Source: an uncultured Ruminiclostridium sp.
GTDB lineage: Bacteria > Bacillota > Clostridia > Oscillospirales > Ruminococcaceae
Length of the DNA stretch: 64,000 bases
NCBI GenBank assembly: GCA_947594425.1
Contig: CANQED010000001.1
Coordinates: 186,001-250,000 of the forward strand
Direction: 5' to 3'
Below, one piece after another: positions 6,519-14,458 of the stretch; within the stretch, counting starts at the first letter, position 1; each line of letters starts with the position of its first letter. A program made the position numbers and the translations under genes. The notes under the pieces were generated by a model that did no database searches, was not told where the DNA came from, and saw only the letters and a program-made list of their open reading frames with translations.

Positions 6519-8783
6519 CTATTTATACAGCCGCATTGCTATTACGGAAATGTCGTCGGCGTTGTCGCCGCTGTAGAATTTTGCGGTCTCGGCGACCTGC
6601 TTTGAAAAGTCCTTGAGGCTTATGTCGGACTTTGACATCTCGCGGTACAGCCATTTTTCATTAAGGCGCGCGCCGTCGCTGGTCATCACTATCATATCGC
6701 GGTTAGAAAGGGTAAAGGTCTGCTTTTCGTAGACGGGTGTGTCCCTTACGCCCATAGGCAGCCCCTTACAGCCATAGCGCGAATTTACGTTGCCGCAGCG
6801 GATATAGGTGTTGGCGCTGCCCGCCTTATACAGCTCGACGTTGCCGCTGTAAAGGTCTATCTTGCATAGCTCGAGGGTGGCAAAGCTCTCGTCCGAGGAC
6901 TTTACCATAAGGGACATATTTATTATCCCGAGACCCGCCTCTATTCCTACCCCCGCCTGAAGCAGGCGTATAAGCATACCGCAGGCAAAGGACGAGTCCA
7001 CCCGCGCGCGGCTGCCGCTGCCCATTCCGTCCGACAGTACTATATACGCCGTGCCGCTGCTGTCGATAAAGCTCTCGTAATAATCCCCGCAGGCACTATC
7101 CTCCTCCTTGCTTATCTGGCATATCTCTACGTCGAGATAATAGGTCGTTTTGGAAAACATACTCAGCTTGCAGCTGCCGTTTATCGTGGTGAATACGGGC
7201 ATATCGAACCGCCGACGCAGCGCGGCGCTCATGTTGTCGCTCAGTTCTTGCTTAGAGCAGAAAAAGCCCTTGTCGCAGTACGCCTCTACCGACATCCTGC
7301 CTTGCTCGCCGACCGTCACGCTTACCGCGCCGAGGTCGTCACAGCCGAGATTTTTGAGCACGTCTCCCGCGGTCTTATTAAGCCGCGCGTCGCCCGAGCC
7401 GTCTATCTCCCTCGAAAGCTGCTCGAGCAGGCTCTCCGTCGCGGAGAGCTGTACGGTCAGCACCGAGCGCATATGCGATATCCGCCGCTTTTGCGCTAAG
7501 CAGGAGGTATAGTCGAGGTATAATTCTTTCAGCTTTGCGCACAGCTTGTCCAAGTTGCCGCAGCGGCGGGCAAGCTCTCCGCTAAAGTGCTCGGGGGTTA
7601 GCTCGTCCCCCGCACGCAGCAGCTTTACGGCGGCGGACATCTGCTTTACGCTGTCGGTGTATTCTTTGCCCCAGCACTGCATATTATAGCGGCACTTTGA
7701 GCACACCTCGTCGCAGGCGGCGTCGTATACGCGGCTTAGATCCGCCCTTTTGCTCTCGAGCTTTTCGGCGGTAATGTCCACCGTCCTGCGCACCTCGTCC
7801 ACCGCCGCGCGCGCGAATTTCAGCCGCTCGGAGAACAGCGACCGTACCGAGCTCTCGCTGTACTCGTACTCTTCCGCGCGGGCTTCCGCGTCCGTCCATT
7901 TCGCGGGCAAAAGCAAAAATACCGCCGCCGACAAAAATAAGTCCGCCGTCAGCGCAAGATTTTGGTCATTCATACCGAACGGGATTATACACAATGTGGC
8001 GGTGAGCACGAACGCCGCCGCCGCGCCTATCCTTTTCCCCTCGAAAAAGCCTCTGCCGACGGCTGCCGCACAGCACAGCACCGCCGCGACAAAGCCGTAC
8101 TCGGGCACAACGCATGCTATCCCTATACCCGACGCGGCCGCCGCAAGACACGCCTCCGCCGCGCCATAACGCACCGACGCGGCAAGCACCATAGCCCCGC
8201 TTATTATCACACCGAGGTTAAAGATATTTAGAGTATAGAAAGCCAGCACGCTCGCCGCCGCGCCGATAACGAACAGCGCGCTGATAAGGCACAGCGGGCT
8301 GCTCTTAATAAGCAGCAGCGCGCTGTCCGAGCGCTTTATCAGGCTCTTTACGCTTAGCAGCGCGAGCGTCCCCGCCCCCGCGATTAGCCCTAAAGCAAAG
8401 CATATTATTATCCCGTGCACCCCGTCCGCGGTGAAAAAGTTGGCGGTAAACACCGAGCACGCGGCGGTCACCGCGCATATCTTATCCGCCGCCGCGCTGT
8501 TCATACGGTAGGTGAGCAGCCTTACCGCCATAACAGACATAAGCGAGCTCGCCGCTATCACAAATTCGCCGAACCTGCCCGTGATAAGATAGCCGAAAAC
8601 GCTGCCGATAAACGCCCCTATACAGTCTATCCCGCTCATAGCCGCCGTAAACGACGCGGAAAACGGCGACGGCCGCGAGAATATCGTACTCATACCGATA
8701 AGCAGCGCCGCGCATATCACGGCGGCGTGGGCGGCGTTCGCGCCCTTTTGCCGCTTAGCGGATAAAAAAGCCTCTCTTGCCAA
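6519..8783 (-). CDS. spoIIE: Stage II sporulation protein E, membrane PP2C phosphatase
   Basis: SpoIIE sits at the asymmetric septum and dephosphorylates SpoIIAA to release sigma-F in the forespore. The 754-residue product starts with about ten membrane segments (residues 15-300), continues with a central Cys-containing regulatory region (CDEVCSKCRYNMQC) and ends with a PP2C domain showing DGMGSG, MTSDGARLNEKW and GDNADDISVIAM metal-binding motifs. Bacillus SpoIIE is 827 residues. The start is TTG at 8783 with a GGGGGAG site upstream. Its promoter has a 21-base spacer and a Spo0A-like box, and a terminator-like stem overlaps the start codon (see findings). Confidence 0.92.
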   Translation of the reverse strand: MAREAFLSAKRQKGANAAHAAVICAALLIGMSTIFSRPSPFSASFTAAMSGIDCIGAFIGSVFGYLITGRFGEFVIAASSLMSVMAVRLLTYRMNSAAADKICAVTAACSVFTANFFTADGVHGIIICFALGLIAGAGTLALLSVKSLIKRSDSALLLIKSSPLCLISALFVIGAAASVLAFYTLNIFNLGVIISGAMVLAASVRYGAAEACLAAAASGIGIACVVPEYGFVAAVLCCAAAVGRGFFEGKRIGAAAAFVLTATLCIIPFGMNDQNLALTADLFLSAAVFLLLPAKWTDAEARAEEYEYSESSVRSLFSERLKFARAAVDEVRRTVDITAEKLESKRADLSRVYDAACDEVCSKCRYNMQCWGKEYTDSVKQMSAAVKLLRAGDELTPEHFSGELARRCGNLDKLCAKLKELYLDYTSCLAQKRRISHMRSVLTVQLSATESLLEQLSREIDGSGDARLNKTAGDVLKNLGCDDLGAVSVTVGEQGRMSVEAYCDKGFFCSKQELSDNMSAALRRRFDMPVFTTINGSCKLSMFSKTTYYLDVEICQISKEEDSACGDYYESFIDSSGTAYIVLSDGMGSGSRARVDSSFACGMLIRLLQAGVGIEAGLGIINMSLMVKSSDESFATLELCKIDLYSGNVELYKAGSANTYIRCGNVNSRYGCKGLPMGVRDTPVYEKQTFTLSNRDMIVMTSDGARLNEKWLYREMSKSDISLKDFSKQVAETAKFYSGDNADDISVIAMRLYK

Positions 8784-8850
8784 ATCACTCTCCCCCTTTT
8801 TATTACATTCTAACGTAACGGGGGCGTGAAATTTGTCAAAGAGAGGCTTT
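8764..8850 (-). promoter_or_regulatory. Terminator-like stem spanning the spoIIE promoter and start
   Basis: AAGAGAGGCTTT (8839-8850) and AAAGCCTCTCTT (8767-8778) are perfect 12-base inverted repeats 60 bases apart. Read on the minus strand, the second arm is followed by six T, and that T-run is part of spoIIE codons 5-7. The upstream arm overlaps the -35 region, so only read-through RNA from rsmA could form the stem. Confidence 0.5.
8807..8839 (-). promoter_or_regulatory. spoIIE promoter with 21-base spacer and 0A-like box
   Basis: Minus strand TTGACA (8834-8839), a 21-base spacer, then TAGAAT (8807-8812). The plus strand TGTCAAA (8834-8840) matches the Spo0A box TGNCGAA at six of seven positions. 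In Bacillus spoIIE is driven by Spo0A-P at a sigma-A promoter with the same unusual spacing. Confidence 0.65.
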
Positions 8851-8880
8851 ATTACAAAAACCGTTCGCTTTATCGCGACT

Positions 8881-9741
8881 TTATTTTTTCAGCTGTTCTA
8901 TTATATGATAAAGATTTACAAAATCCTCCATGCTAAGCTCCTCGGCGCGCGCGGTCGGCTTTATCCCGACGCTTATAAGCTTTTCGCAAAGCGCGTCCTT
9001 AGGTATGCCGAAGTACCCGCTGATAGGGTTGGCGAGTTGCTTTCTACGCTGTGAAAAGGCTTGTCGCACGCAAGTGAAAAACAGCGCCTCGTCCTCGGCG
9101 GTGTAGGGCGGCTGTTCATATATATCCATTCTTATGACCGAGCTGTCGACCTTAGGCGCGGGGATAAAAGACCCCGGCTTTACGTTAAAGAGCCTGCGCG
9201 GCTTAGAATAAAAGTTGACGGCAACGGTAAGAGACGAGCAATCGCGCGTGCCGAGAGGGGCGCATATGCGCTGTGCCGCCTCGAGCTGTACCATAACGGT
9301 TATAGACTTTATCGGCAGGCGCTCCTCGAGCAGCTTCATTATCACGGGAGAGGTTATATAATACGGCAGATTTGCGCAGACGGTAACTTCCATACCGCCG
9401 AATTTATCGCTGATAAGCTGTCTTAGGTCGGTCTTCAGCACATCGGCAAAAATGACCTCGACGTTATTTAGGTCGCCGAGCGTCTCGTCAAGTATCGGGG
9501 AGAGCGTCTTGTCTATCTCGAGCGCGACGACCTTTTTACCTCGGGCGGCAAGCTCTCGCGTAAGTACGCCTATCCCCGTGCCTATCTCAATAACGCCCGT
9601 GTCGCCGTCCACCCCGCCGAGCTCGGCTATTTTCGGGCAGACAGTGGGGTTTATCAAGAAATTCTGCCCGAGCGATTTAGTAAAGGAAAAGCCGTACTTA
9701 TCGAATAGCTGCTTTATCTGTCCTATATCGGTGAGCTTCAT
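8881..9741 (-). CDS. rsmA: 16S rRNA dimethyladenosine transferase RsmA (KsgA)
   Basis: RsmA adds two methyl groups to each of the two adjacent adenines near the 3' end of 16S rRNA during late 30S assembly. The 286-residue product has the N-terminal SLGQNFLI segment, the SAM motif IEIGTGIGVLT, the acidic VALEID loop, the catalytic NLPYYI motif, and the C-terminal substrate region ending in a helical domain. Length is normal. Its start overlaps the radA stop in ATGA, so the two are translationally coupled. The gap to spoIIE holds the spoIIE promoter. Confidence 0.95.
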   Translation of the reverse strand: MKLTDIGQIKQLFDKYGFSFTKSLGQNFLINPTVCPKIAELGGVDGDTGVIEIGTGIGVLTRELAARGKKVVALEIDKTLSPILDETLGDLNNVEVIFADVLKTDLRQLISDKFGGMEVTVCANLPYYITSPVIMKLLEERLPIKSITVMVQLEAAQRICAPLGTRDCSSLTVAVNFYSKPRRLFNVKPGSFIPAPKVDSSVIRMDIYEQPPYTAEDEALFFTCVRQAFSQRRKQLANPISGYFGIPKDALCEKLISVGIKPTARAEELSMEDFVNLYHIIEQLKK

Positions 9742-11120
9742 TCTTTTTTCTCCCCCGCGACCGCTTCGAGCACCTTAAACGCCTGCTTTAGATTAGCCGC
9801 GCCGTATATCGCAATGCCGTAATCCTCGGACTTGTCCAATTCTTTAAGCGAGGACTTAGGCACAATGCACTTATCAAAGCCCATACGCGCAGCCTCGCGC
9901 ACGCGCTGTCTTATATGCGACACCGCGCGCAGTTCTCCCCCGAGGCCTATCTCGCCGAACACCGCGATATCCTCGCCTATCACCTTATCGCAAAGTCCCG
10001 AGTACAATGCGAGCGCCACCGCAAGGTCGCTCGCGGGCTCGTCTATTTTAAGTCCGCCGATAATATTTATGTACACATCATACCCGCCGAAAGAATATCC
10101 CGTACGCTTTTCGAGTACGGCGAGCAACACGCACAGCCTGTTATAATCAAACCCCGCCGACACCCTGCGCGGCGCGGCAAAGCCCGTCTTAGCGACAAGC
10201 GCCTGCACCTCAGCCATTATGGGGCGCGAGCCCTCCATAGCGCAGAGTATGGTTATCCCGCTTATCCCGGCGGGTCTGCCCGAAAGGAGCATTGCCGAGG
10301 GGTTAGTCACCTCGCTCAGCCCCTTGTCGCGCATCTCGAAAACGCCTATCTCGTTAGTCGAGCCAAAGCGGTTCTTTGCCGCGCGGAGTATTCGGTACGA
10401 CAATTGCTTGTCGCCCTCAAAATACAGCACGGTATCCACGATATGCTCCAGCACCTTAGGTCCCGCTATGCCGCCGTCCTTATTAACGTGTCCGACCAAG
10501 AACACCGATATATCCAGCGCCTTAGCCGCGCGCATAAACGCGCCCGTGCACTCGCGCACCTGCACAAGGCTGCCCGGCGCGCTTTGTATATCCGTCAGCG
10601 CCATAGTCTGTATCGAGTCGATTATGACCACGTCGGGCTTCTCGCTGCGCATAGCCTCGCACACCGCGTCACAGTCGGTACAGGAGGATATATACAGTCC
10701 CTCTGCGTCTACCCCGAGACGGTCGGCGCGCAGCTTAATCTGCCGCTCGCTTTCTTCTCCGGAGACATAAAGCACCGTCCTGCCGCTTGCAAGCGATGAG
10801 CATATTTGCAATAAAAGCGTAGACTTTCCTATCCCCGGGTCGCCGCCGAGCAGCACCAGCGACCCCTTTACCAGTCCGCCGCCGAGCACTCTGTCGAGCT
10901 CGGACATACCCGTCTTATAGCGCGTCTCGTCGGGAAAATCCACGCCGCTTATCTTGCTCATAGTAAGCGTTGCCTTAGGCGCTGACGCATTGCCTGTGCG
11001 CTTTTCTACTACCGCCTCTTCAAGCGTGTTCCACGACCCGCAGGCATTGCAGCGGCCGTTCCATTTTGGGTGCTCCTGTCCGCAGACCGAGCAGATAAAT
11101 ACAGATCTTGTCTTTGGCAT
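9738..11120 (-). CDS. radA: DNA repair protein RadA
   Basis: RadA is a RecA-like hexameric helicase that helps branch migration in recombination. The 460-residue product has the N-terminal zinc finger (CSVCG, CNACG), Walker A GGDPGIGKST, Walker B-type VVIIDSIQTM, the RadA-specific KNRFGS motif, and a C-terminal Lon-like domain without catalytic function. Length is typical. It overlaps rsmA by four bases and lies 20 bases after cwlD in the direction of transcription. Confidence 0.95.
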   Translation of the reverse strand: MPKTRSVFICSVCGQEHPKWNGRCNACGSWNTLEEAVVEKRTGNASAPKATLTMSKISGVDFPDETRYKTGMSELDRVLGGGLVKGSLVLLGGDPGIGKSTLLLQICSSLASGRTVLYVSGEESERQIKLRADRLGVDAEGLYISSCTDCDAVCEAMRSEKPDVVIIDSIQTMALTDIQSAPGSLVQVRECTGAFMRAAKALDISVFLVGHVNKDGGIAGPKVLEHIVDTVLYFEGDKQLSYRILRAAKNRFGSTNEIGVFEMRDKGLSEVTNPSAMLLSGRPAGISGITILCAMEGSRPIMAEVQALVAKTGFAAPRRVSAGFDYNRLCVLLAVLEKRTGYSFGGYDVYINIIGGLKIDEPASDLAVALALYSGLCDKVIGEDIAVFGEIGLGGELRAVSHIRQRVREAARMGFDKCIVPKSSLKELDKSEDYGIAIYGAANLKQAFKVLEAVAGEKKE

Positions 11121-11140
11121 TTTAACTTCCTGTCTTTTTG

Positions 11141-11923
11141 TTAAGAGACCGCCGAGGTCTCCTCCTTATTGTCTATCGGCTCTACCGTCTGTAAATAGCG
11201 CAGTATGCCGTTATATATCATATACGCCGTCTTTCTCTGATAGACGGGGTCGGACAATTTCGCCGCGTCGTCCGGGTTTGATAAAAAGCCGCACTCGATG
11301 AGCACCGACGGCGTGACGGTCGTCTTGAATAGGAAAAGCTCGGTATCCATAAGCTTTACCTGTCGGTCGTTCTCGGGCTGGAGTGCGTGAAAATTTTCCT
11401 GCATAAGCTCGGCTAACAGCCTGTTGTCGGGATTGTTTTCGTTATAGAATATCTGCGCGCCGAAATATTGCGGCTCGGTGTATTGGTTCTGATGTATCGA
11501 GAGAAAGACCGCGTCCTTATACGACTGTATTATCTTTAGGCGGTTCTCCATATCCGATACTTTCTTATTGCGCAGTCCCTCGGTGCCGCTATCGTATATC
11601 GCCCTGTCGGTGTCGCGGGTAAGCACCACATTAAAGCCGCCGAGCGTCAGCATATCCCTAAGGTCGAGCACTATCGCAAGGTTGATATCCTTTTCGACCT
11701 GCCCGTTTATGCCGACGCAGCCGCCGTCCTCGCCGCCGTGTCCCGCGTCCAGCACCACGGTCTTTCTCTCGGTGACGTTTCCTCCCGAGGTCTTTACCGC
11801 AAGGCGCGTAAGGTCGGAGTTAGCGGCTATTATCACAAAGCAGCCGAGCAGTACCAGCACCGCGGGGACTCTTTTCAGCCTTTTAGCGTCGATGTTTTTA
11901 ATTCGGTCAAATAATCGTTTCAT
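11141..11923 (-). CDS. cwlD: N-acetylmuramoyl-L-alanine amidase, CwlD-like
   Basis: CwlD removes peptide side chains during spore cortex formation, so that muramic-delta-lactam can be made for germination. The 260-residue product has one N-terminal membrane anchor (about residues 18-35) and an Amidase_3 domain with the zinc ligands in DAGHGGEDGG, the Glu in VEKDINL, the His in LSIHQNQ and the catalytic Glu in LIECGFLSN. A sigma-E-like promoter lies upstream, as expected for cwlD. Other membrane-anchored amidases share this fold, but the anchor, size and promoter favour CwlD. Confidence 0.85.
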   Translation of the reverse strand: MKRLFDRIKNIDAKRLKRVPAVLVLLGCFVIIAANSDLTRLAVKTSGGNVTERKTVVLDAGHGGEDGGCVGINGQVEKDINLAIVLDLRDMLTLGGFNVVLTRDTDRAIYDSGTEGLRNKKVSDMENRLKIIQSYKDAVFLSIHQNQYTEPQYFGAQIFYNENNPDNRLLAELMQENFHALQPENDRQVKLMDTELFLFKTTVTPSVLIECGFLSNPDDAAKLSDPVYQRKTAYMIYNGILRYLQTVEPIDNKEETSAVS

Positions 11924-11947
11924 AAAATACCCGTCCTTTTTTTAACT

Positions 11948-11976
11948 ATGATATGAAACGATTTTAAAGAATATGT
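11948..11976 (-). promoter_or_regulatory. Candidate sigma-E promoter of cwlD
   Basis: Minus strand ACATATT (11970-11976), 14-base spacer, CATATCAT (11948-11955). It has the same geometry as the spoIIID promoter in this window and lies 24 bases before the cwlD ATG. Confidence 0.5.
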
Positions 11977-11983
11977 CCGAATA

Positions 11984-12544
11984 TCAGTTATACATTATCT
12001 TATCCTTGTCAAATTTCTGCGTATAGCCGAAATAATACCCCAAGTGGGTGGCAACGGGGATAAGCGCATAGCACAGCATAAATACGAACGGCACAGCTAT
12101 ATTCATAGCGTCTATGCTGTTCTCGGGGATAAGCAGCAGCGACAGCGCGTATACCAGCCCGTCTATTATACGGTACACAAGCAGCACGTCGTAATACATC
12201 CCGCTTATTTTGTCTATAAGCAGCACTATTGAGGGTATGAACATAATAAGCGCGAGCAGTATGCCGAGCTTTATCCACCTATGCTCGTCGGGCGGGTCGG
12301 CTTTTTTAAGGTGCACGAGCTTTTGCTCTCGGTCGCCGTCCTTATACCCTACGGTAAACATAAGCGAGTAGAATATGATAAACGCAAGTATGACCACTAT
12401 CACCTTTATAAAAGCCTCGCCTATAAACGCGGCGGTGGATATGGTCATTATCGTGCACAGCACATTAGCGAGCAGCATATACCCAAGCCCTATAAGCAGC
12501 AATTTTCCAAAGCTCTTGCGCCCCGATTTAGCAAAATAATCCAT
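11984..12544 (-). CDS. Polytopic membrane protein of unknown function
   Basis: The 186-residue product has about four membrane segments (roughly 12-35, 42-65, 92-110, 150-170) and a charged loop after the second one (DGDREQKLVHLKKADPPDEHRW). No known motif is seen. AAGGAG lies eight bases before the ATG, and it starts one base after the stop of the single-pass membrane protein upstream, so the three genes down from 13989 form one operon. It may form a complex with those two proteins, but this is only context. Confidence 0.7.
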   Translation of the reverse strand: MDYFAKSGRKSFGKLLLIGLGYMLLANVLCTIMTISTAAFIGEAFIKVIVVILAFIIFYSLMFTVGYKDGDREQKLVHLKKADPPDEHRWIKLGILLALIMFIPSIVLLIDKISGMYYDVLLVYRIIDGLVYALSLLLIPENSIDAMNIAVPFVFMLCYALIPVATHLGYYFGYTQKFDKDKIMYN

Positions 12545-12545
12545 A

Positions 12546-13334
12546 TCAGCTCTCCTTCGGCTCGTTTATCTTATTATCGCTTAAGATATTTTTAAGCACC
12601 TCGCGCGCCTCGGCGTTGTTTTTAAGCGCGTTGTCACTGTAGCTTATCATACCGGGCGCCTCGTTCTTTATCCCCATAACGAGAATATCGGGCACGGAGT
12701 TTTCGTAATTAGCCGCGGCGGCGAGCGGGGTATCCTTTACCTTAATGCAATTTTGCCCCTTTAGGCTGTCGTCGCCGAGCGCCTCGCCGAGGTCGGTGAA
12801 CATGCTGTCAAATTCTTCCAAGGCGCGGTCCTCGTCCTCAAACTCGTTTGAGAATATCCCCTTATCGCATATTATCAGCTGCGCGGTGCCTCTTTCTATC
12901 TCACCGAAAAATTTAGCGGTGTTGCTGGTGACATAATATGTGTCCACCGACTTAGTAAGGTCGATATAGTACACCTCGACGTGGATGTTGCCGTTTTGGT
13001 CATAGTCGGGGCAGTACTGCTCGAGCCCGAGCTCTATATCGTGCGTCTTGCGGTATAGGTCGGGGGTGTTCTCCACGTTAGAGGTGACGACAAGCACCCT
13101 GATATCGGGCGCTTCTTTTGATAAAAGCTGATATATCATAAATCCGCCCACGATTATAAAAAACAGCCCGACAATGATATACCATTTATTGTGGTACATA
13201 AAATTCTCGAATTTTGCGAGCCCTTTTAACTCCTCGGGCTTCTCGTGGACGTCGGTCTCTATGATATCGCTCTCTTCTATAAGTCCCTGCTTTAGCTTAA
13301 GCAGTTCTCTTTTCTCCTCGTTTTCAGTCGGCAT
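12546..13334 (-). CDS. Single-pass membrane protein, paralogue of upstream gene
   Basis: The 262-residue product starts with a cytosolic tail containing KRELLKLKQGLIEESD, then one membrane helix (about residues 53-72), then an extracytoplasmic domain of about 190 residues with no cysteine-rich or catalytic pattern. The tail motif and the order of parts match the gene directly upstream, so the two are tandem paralogues. It overlaps that gene by 11 bases and has AGAGGTGG before its ATG. Function unknown. The outer domain has alternating beta and alpha patterns, which might suit ligand binding. Confidence 0.7.
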   Translation of the reverse strand: MPTENEEKRELLKLKQGLIEESDIIETDVHEKPEELKGLAKFENFMYHNKWYIIVGLFFIIVGGFMIYQLLSKEAPDIRVLVVTSNVENTPDLYRKTHDIELGLEQYCPDYDQNGNIHVEVYYIDLTKSVDTYYVTSNTAKFFGEIERGTAQLIICDKGIFSNEFEDEDRALEEFDSMFTDLGEALGDDSLKGQNCIKVKDTPLAAAANYENSVPDILVMGIKNEAPGMISYSDNALKNNAEAREVLKNILSDNKINEPKES

Positions 13335-13989
13335 TGGGTACCACCTCTTTATTTTCTACTATCCTGTGCAAAAAGCCGCGCGCCGCGTCCTCTCGCTCGT
13401 CGCCCGTCGCCTTTATCGCCATATATACCTCGTTAGAGAATATCTTCAGCTCTTTGCCGACGGCAGTCTTGGTAAAGTCCAGCATATTGTCCTCGGCGTT
13501 TTCAAACTCGGATATATCCGCAAATATATCTCCCGTGTCTAACGCCTTAAGCTCGTCCTTAGTGCCTATGAATATAAACGAGCTGCCGTTTTGCATCTCT
13601 TCATAGTCCTCTATCGCGCTAAGCGCCGCGTCGTCGGGCGCTTGAGCTACCGTTACCACGCTCTGCCCGTCGCCGTTTACGTCGTCGCACCAGCGCGGCA
13701 GATTAGTTTCAAATAATCTGCGAAATGTGGTAGTATAATTAGACACCGAGTATATCTCTATGTCGGGCTTTGGCTTTATAAAATATACGGACGCTATCAC
13801 CGCGCCGAGTATAATTATCAGCGCGCCGATAAGCAATATCCACTTATGGTACCAAAACCAGTTTTTGGTCTTTTCCGAGGCGCTCTCGGGCATTTTGACG
13901 TCATAGCCGTCCTCGGGGACGGTATCGCTTTGCTCAATTATGCCCTGCTTTAGCTTTAAAAGCTCGCGCTTATCGCTGTCCTGTGACAT
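13324..13989 (-). CDS. Single-pass membrane protein, paralogue of downstream gene
   Basis: The frame is open from 14136, but the ATG at 13989 has GGGAG upstream and starts the conserved part. The 221-residue product shows KRELLKLKQGIIEQSD in its cytosolic tail, one membrane helix (about residues 45-67), and an outer domain of about 150 residues. The tail motif is shared with the next gene. A consensus promoter lies upstream and divergent from the trp promoter. The role is unknown; the shared tail suggests a common cytosolic partner. Confidence 0.7.
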   Translation of the reverse strand: MSQDSDKRELLKLKQGIIEQSDTVPEDGYDVKMPESASEKTKNWFWYHKWILLIGALIIILGAVIASVYFIKPKPDIEIYSVSNYTTTFRRLFETNLPRWCDDVNGDGQSVVTVAQAPDDAALSAIEDYEEMQNGSSFIFIGTKDELKALDTGDIFADISEFENAEDNMLDFTKTAVGKELKIFSNEVYMAIKATGDEREDAARGFLHRIVENKEVVPNAD

Positions 13990-14026
13990 TTGCTCTCCCT
14001 TTCTGAAATTTATATGTATAAATGTA

Positions 14027-14055
14027 ATTTTACCATAAATCAAGTCAAGTGTCAA
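14027..14055 (-). promoter_or_regulatory. Promoter of the membrane-protein operon
   Basis: Minus strand TTGACA (14050-14055), 17-base spacer, TAAAAT (14027-14032), ending 37 bases before the ATG at 13989. Confidence 0.75.
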
Positions 14056-14129
14056 GACAACCGCTGTAATATTTGCACAAAATCGGTCGGCGCTCTTTAG
14101 GGAAAATTCACAAACTTTGCGGCGGCTTC

Positions 14130-14158
14130 TTGACAATCTAAGTCGGCGGGAATATAAT
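14130..14158 (+). promoter_or_regulatory. trp operon promoter
   Basis: TTGACA (14130-14135), 17-base spacer, TATAAT (14153-14158): a perfect consensus, just before the T-box leader. Confidence 0.88.
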
Positions 14159-14169
14159 ATTAGCGTAAA

Positions 14170-14435
14170 CCGTTGAGGCGGAGATAAAAACGGCTGCCGA
14201 CAATACAGAGATTTGGGGATGCTGAGAACCCGGAAAGAAACGAACCGTTAAATGGACCGCTGAGGGCACGGTCAAAGGCTTTTGCCGAGTATTCCGTGAC
14301 GTATGGCACACGTTAGATGTCGGGGATATATAAGTATCCTGCTAAGTGGCAGATTTCTGCAATTCAAGGTGGCACCGCCGATATATATCGGTCCTTGACA
14401 AGAAAACAGTCTTGTCGGGGGCTTTTTTATTTTTC
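14170..14435 (+). ncRNA. T-box riboswitch, tryptophan type
   Basis: The 300-base leader between promoter and trpE has the T-box core AAGGTGGCACCGC (14366-14378). A distal stem I region (CAGAGATTT, then GGGATGCTGAGAACCC) lies near 14200-14230. A TGG codon at 14253-14255, followed by A, is in the expected specifier position. The T-box bulge UGGC (14370-14373) would pair with the acceptor end of a tRNA whose discriminator base is G, as in bacterial tRNA-Trp. A terminator hairpin follows: GACAAG (14397-14402) with CTTGTC (14411-14416), then a T-run at 14423. Uncharged tRNA-Trp should therefore favour read-through into trpE. The choice of specifier codon is by position and not folded. Confidence 0.87.
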
Positions 14436-14458
14436 CGACAGACTAAAGGGAGCAATTT

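Noticed and set aside
9915-10799. A 294-codon open frame opposite radA
   Set aside because: Antisense to an unmistakable radA. Rich in Arg, His and Ala, as typical for opposite-strand frames in G+C-rich codons.
13990-14136. An N-terminal extension of the membrane protein starting at 14136
   Set aside because: The extra residues include the promoter and the ribosome binding site for the ATG at 13989, and are not similar to the paralogue.
14303-14305. A second TGG in the trp leader as the T-box specifier
   Set aside because: It lies too far after the distal stem I segments; the TGG at 14253 fits the usual position and is followed by A.
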